Source: Pirellulales bacterium (GTDB lineage Bacteria; Planctomycetota; Planctomycetia; Pirellulales; JADZDJ01). From it: a DNA stretch of 45,754 nucleotides. The position numbers were made by a program, and so were the translations under genes. The DNA is taken from assembly GCA_035499655.1 (NCBI GenBank), contig DATJYL010000075.1:1-45754 (forward strand), given 5' to 3'. Positions 43,455-45,754 of this stretch are shown piece after piece. Numbering within the stretch: the first letter of the stretch is position 1; each line of letters begins with the position of its first letter. The notes beneath the pieces were generated by a model. It was given only the letters and a program-made list of their open reading frames with translations. It searched no databases and was not told the origin of the DNA.

Positions 43455-44438
43455 GTGTCATCGCTCAGTTCCAGTTCAATGTCGCCCGGTCCCAACCCGA
43501 TGTCGGGGAGAGAATCGTCCCACGAGCCGCCATCGTTGTCGGAAGACGCAGCGCTGCCGAACGGCTCGTCCACGGTTTCTCCAACGCTTGTGGGGGTTAG
43601 CGAACCGTTGGCCACGGGACGGCTGGCAGCCATTGCCCAGGGGGATGCCGTTCCGACGGAAACGCATGCCGCGGTGGCCAAGGAAGAGCCAGTACTGCAA
43701 ATCGACGACTTTAACCTGTGGTATGGGGCCAAGCACGCGCTGCACAACATCAGCATGGCGATTCCGCGCAATAAAGTGACGGCGCTGGTGGGGCCGTCGG
43801 GATGCGGCAAATCGACGTTGTTGCGGAGCGTGAACCGGCTGAACGACCTGTTGACGCATGTTCGGATTGAAGGAGACATGTCGCTCAACGGCGATTCCAT
43901 TTATCACACCGCGGTCGACGTCATCGAGCTTCGCAAGCGGATGGGAATGGTGTTTCAAAAGCCCAATCCTTTCCCCATGAGCATTTACGAGAACGTGGTT
44001 TACTCGCTGCGCATCGACGGTGAGCGCGACCGCGGCCTGTTGGACGAGGTTTGCGAGCGCAGCCTGCGCGGGGCCGCACTGTGGGACGAAGTCCACAAAG
44101 ACCTGCACGAAAGTGCGCTGAAGCTTTCCGGCGGCCAGCAGCAGCGTTTGTGCATTGCCCGGGCCATTGCCGCCGAGCCGGAAGTGTTGTTGCTGGACGA
44201 ACCATGCTCGGCGCTGGACCCCATTGCGACGGGCAAAATCGAGGATCTAATCCAGGAGCTGCGGGGCTCCTACTCCGTGTTGATGGTCACGCACAACATG
44301 CAGCAAGCCTCCCGCGCCAGCGACTACACGGCGTTCATGTACCTGGGCCGCCTGCTGGAATACGGCCCGACGCGGGATATTTTCACCAAGCCAATCCTGA
44401 AGGAAACCGAGGATTACGTGACAGGCCGGTTTGGATAG
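43455..44438 (+). CDS. pstB: Phosphate ABC ATPase PstB with N-terminal extension
   Basis: A 327-residue PstB. The ATPase core (about 80-327) is canonical: [15 protein letters not shown], Walker [11 protein letters not shown]-loop [16 protein letters not shown], signature [15 protein letters not shown], Walker [13 protein letters not shown], switch His in MVTHNMQQA, and the end EDYVTGRFG. It carries an extra N-terminal stretch of about 75 Ser/Pro/Glu-rich residues that looks disordered. The GTG at 43455 is preceded by GAGG at a suitable distance, so the extension is probably translated; in-frame ATGs at 43479 and 43500 would remove only part of it. It follows pstA by 56 bp and precedes a large inverted repeat and phoU. 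Confidence 0.94.
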   Translation: MSSLSSSSMSPGPNPMSGRESSHEPPSLSEDAALPNGSSTVSPTLVGVSEPLATGRLAAIAQGDAVPTETHAAVAKEEPVLQIDDFNLWYGAKHALHNISMAIPRNKVTALVGPSGCGKSTLLRSVNRLNDLLTHVRIEGDMSLNGDSIYHTAVDVIELRKRMGMVFQKPNPFPMSIYENVVYSLRIDGERDRGLLDEVCERSLRGAALWDEVHKDLHESALKLSGGQQQRLCIARAIAAEPEVLLLDEPCSALDPIATGKIEDLIQELRGSYSVLMVTHNMQQASRASDYTAFMYLGRLLEYGPTRDIFTKPILKETEDYVTGRFG

Positions 44439-44456
44439 AATGGCGTATAATGACCC

Positions 44457-44566
44457 AATGACGAAATGTCTGAATGACTAAATGACGTGTTCTTATCGAC
44501 ATCGAAGTTTGGTCTAGCCAGGGTATTCGACGTTCCGTCATTTAGACCTTTCGATATTTCGTCATT
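44457..44566. repeat. Large imperfect inverted repeat between pstB and phoU
   Basis: Two 31-base arms (44457-44487 and 44536-44566) are complementary at both ends (11 bp AATGACGAAAT and 10 bp CTAAATGACG) with a mismatched middle, around a 48-nt loop. The arms are themselves built of AATGAC-like short repeats. The element fills most of the pstB-phoU gap and ends eight bases before the phoU ATG. Confidence 0.75.
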
Positions 44567-44574
44567 TCTCCGCC

Positions 44575-45237
44575 ATGACCAAGCACATCCAACGACAGAC
44601 CGAAGTTCTCAAGCAAAAAATCCTCTATGTCGGCACGCTGGTGGAGGAAGCAATCGCCAAGGCCATTGCCGCGCTGATTAACCGCGATGCCCAGTTGGCG
44701 AAAAGAATTATTGACGCCGACAACGAGATCGACCGCATGGAAGTGGATGTAGAGGAAGAGTGCTTGAAAATCTTGGCGCTGTATCAGCCGGTGGCCACCG
44801 ATTTGCGGTTTGTCGTGGCCGTGCTCAAAATCAACAACGACCTGGAGCGGATGGGCGATTTAGCCCAAAACATCGCCAAGCGAGTGGTGTATTTGTCGAA
44901 AGCCGAACCGATGGATTTACCCATCGATTTCCGCAGCATGGCCGCCAAAGCGCAAACCATGGTCAAGCAAAGCTTGGACGCGCTAGTGAACGCCGACCCG
45001 GCGCTGGCTCGGCAAGTGCGCGGCGAGGACGACGAAGTGGACCAAGCGCGGCAACGCATTCGAGACCAAATTATGGACGCCATCCGCAAACACCCCAATC
45101 GCGTAGAGTATTTGCTGAAGCTCAACTCGGTTTCCAAACACTTAGAGCGGCTGGCTGACACCGCTACCAACGTGGCCGAGGATGTGATTTACATGGTGGA
45201 GGGGGAAATTGTCCGCCACCAGCGCGTGGAAGAATAG
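44575..45237 (+). CDS. phoU: Phosphate signalling regulator PhoU
   Basis: A 220-residue PhoU made of two three-helix bundles. It binds metal ions and connects the Pst importer to the phosphate sensor kinase. Metal-ligand E/DxxxD motifs are visible in each repeat: NNDLERMGDLAQNIAKR (about 87-103) and SKHLERLADTATNVAED (about 187-203). The start MTKHIQRQTEVLKQKIL is typical. No ribosome site is visible before the ATG, since the upstream bases belong to the large inverted repeat, so translation may depend on that structure. It ends the pst operon; no phoB/phoR pair is in the window. Confidence 0.95.
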   Translation: MTKHIQRQTEVLKQKILYVGTLVEEAIAKAIAALINRDAQLAKRIIDADNEIDRMEVDVEEECLKILALYQPVATDLRFVVAVLKINNDLERMGDLAQNIAKRVVYLSKAEPMDLPIDFRSMAAKAQTMVKQSLDALVNADPALARQVRGEDDEVDQARQRIRDQIMDAIRKHPNRVEYLLKLNSVSKHLERLADTATNVAEDVIYMVEGEIVRHQRVEE

Positions 45238-45252
45238 TGCGGAGCAAATATC

Positions 45253-45754
45253 ATGTTGCGGCGTCTGGCTTGGATTTCCCCGGCAGGTGTTTTTTCTGTT
45301 GGATTGTTCTTGCTGCTGGGCGCGACAGTCGGAATTTGCGCCGACGATTCCGCCGCGCCGCTGCCCCGCTACAAATTGCAGGTGGGCTAGCAACTAAATT
45401 ATGAGGGAAGCGGAGACGACCTGTACAGCGATGGAAGCAAATACCGCAGCGAAGGACATTGGGAGTTCGACGTGCTTCGCGGCAACGACAGCGGCAGCTA
45501 TCGCGTGCTTTTTCGGATGGTCAGCGCATCGACCGACATTGACAAAGACGGCAAAGAACAAAAATCGCCCGAGAAGACAGATCTGGCCATGTTCGACATG
45601 GACGATATGGGAAACATGACCGAATTATTTGACTCATTTGGCTACAGTGCGGACCCGAAGCTGGATTTGCCCCCACTGCCGGCCGACGCAAAGCAACTGG
45701 CCAACGGCTGGCATTCTGACGGTCGGTTTGGAAGCAGACTTCATTTGCAGACCC
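45253..45754 (+). pseudogene. Secreted-protein gene with in-frame amber codon, cut by window end
   Basis: Starting at the ATG at 45253, the frame encodes a signal peptide (hydrophobic core VFSVGLFLLLGATVGICA, cleavage near residue 30) and then PRYKLQVG. A TAG follows at 45388-45390 (codon 46). Directly after it the same frame stays open for more than 120 codons to the window end with protein-like sequence (QLNYEGSGDDLYSDG, YRVLFRMVSASTD and so on). A CAG at this place would give LQVGQQLNYEG, so one C to T change explains the stop. It may be a recent pseudogene, a sequencing error or a readthrough codon. The family is not recognised. It lies 15 bp after phoU. Confidence 0.7.

Noticed and set aside
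37561-45237. Search for phoB/phoR within the pst block
   Set aside because: No such genes are present between pstS and phoU or next to them in this window.

Overview
The window looks like a chromosomal segment of a Planctomycetota bacterium, most plausibly a Pirellulales-type lineage. This is an inference. It rests on moderately GC-rich DNA, frequent GTG/TTG starts, only patchy Shine-Dalgarno sites, very long PstC and PstA permeases, a RecQ with a C-terminal helix-turn-helix extension, a DUF502 membrane protein, a PP2C-Ser/Thr kinase fusion and many lineage-specific hypothetical proteins. No rRNA, tRNA, CRISPR array, phage gene or transposase was seen.

Layout. (1) 1-3910: the end of livH, then livM, livG and livF, a branched-chain amino acid or urea/amide-type ABC importer; LivG carries a membrane-spanning insertion inside its ATPase domain. 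(2) 4022-17057: a nitrogen and ion-transport island. It holds a bifunctional PP2C/kinase (minus strand), an APC-type permease, an Amt overlapping a KdpD-like histidine kinase by one base, a KdpE-like regulator, a NhaD/IT-superfamily antiporter, a second Amt and a PII protein. Three 16-bp sigma-54 (-24/-12) promoter matches with exact spacing precede the permease and the two amt genes, so this block reads as a sigma-54-controlled nitrogen-scavenging unit. (3) 17143-33627: mixed genes: recQ, an MFS carrier, DedA, DUF502, a small zinc ribbon, a U32 RlhA-like protein, a secreted transglutaminase-like protein, an MsbA-type ABC exporter, a Sua5-phosphatase fusion abutting rpiB, a membrane-anchored PhnD-like binding protein and LhgO. 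(4) 34087-37332: a hypothetical protein, an MFS carrier, a SAM methyltransferase and a possible small zinc-binding protein. (5) 37469-45237: a complete pstSCAB-phoU phosphate operon preceded by an 11-bp direct repeat that resembles a Pho box. (6) 45253-end: a secreted-protein gene interrupted by an in-frame amber codon and cut by the window edge.

How the parts work together. The Liv system, APC permease and two Amts import nitrogen compounds. PII would gate Amt2. Amt1 is instead translationally coupled to a histidine kinase, suggesting an ammonium-sensing module comparable to the Amt-kinase fusions of anammox planctomycetes. The pst operon handles phosphate. Besides the genes, the window carries short tandem heptamer tracts between genes and, in frame, inside two of them, plus several strong inverted repeats.
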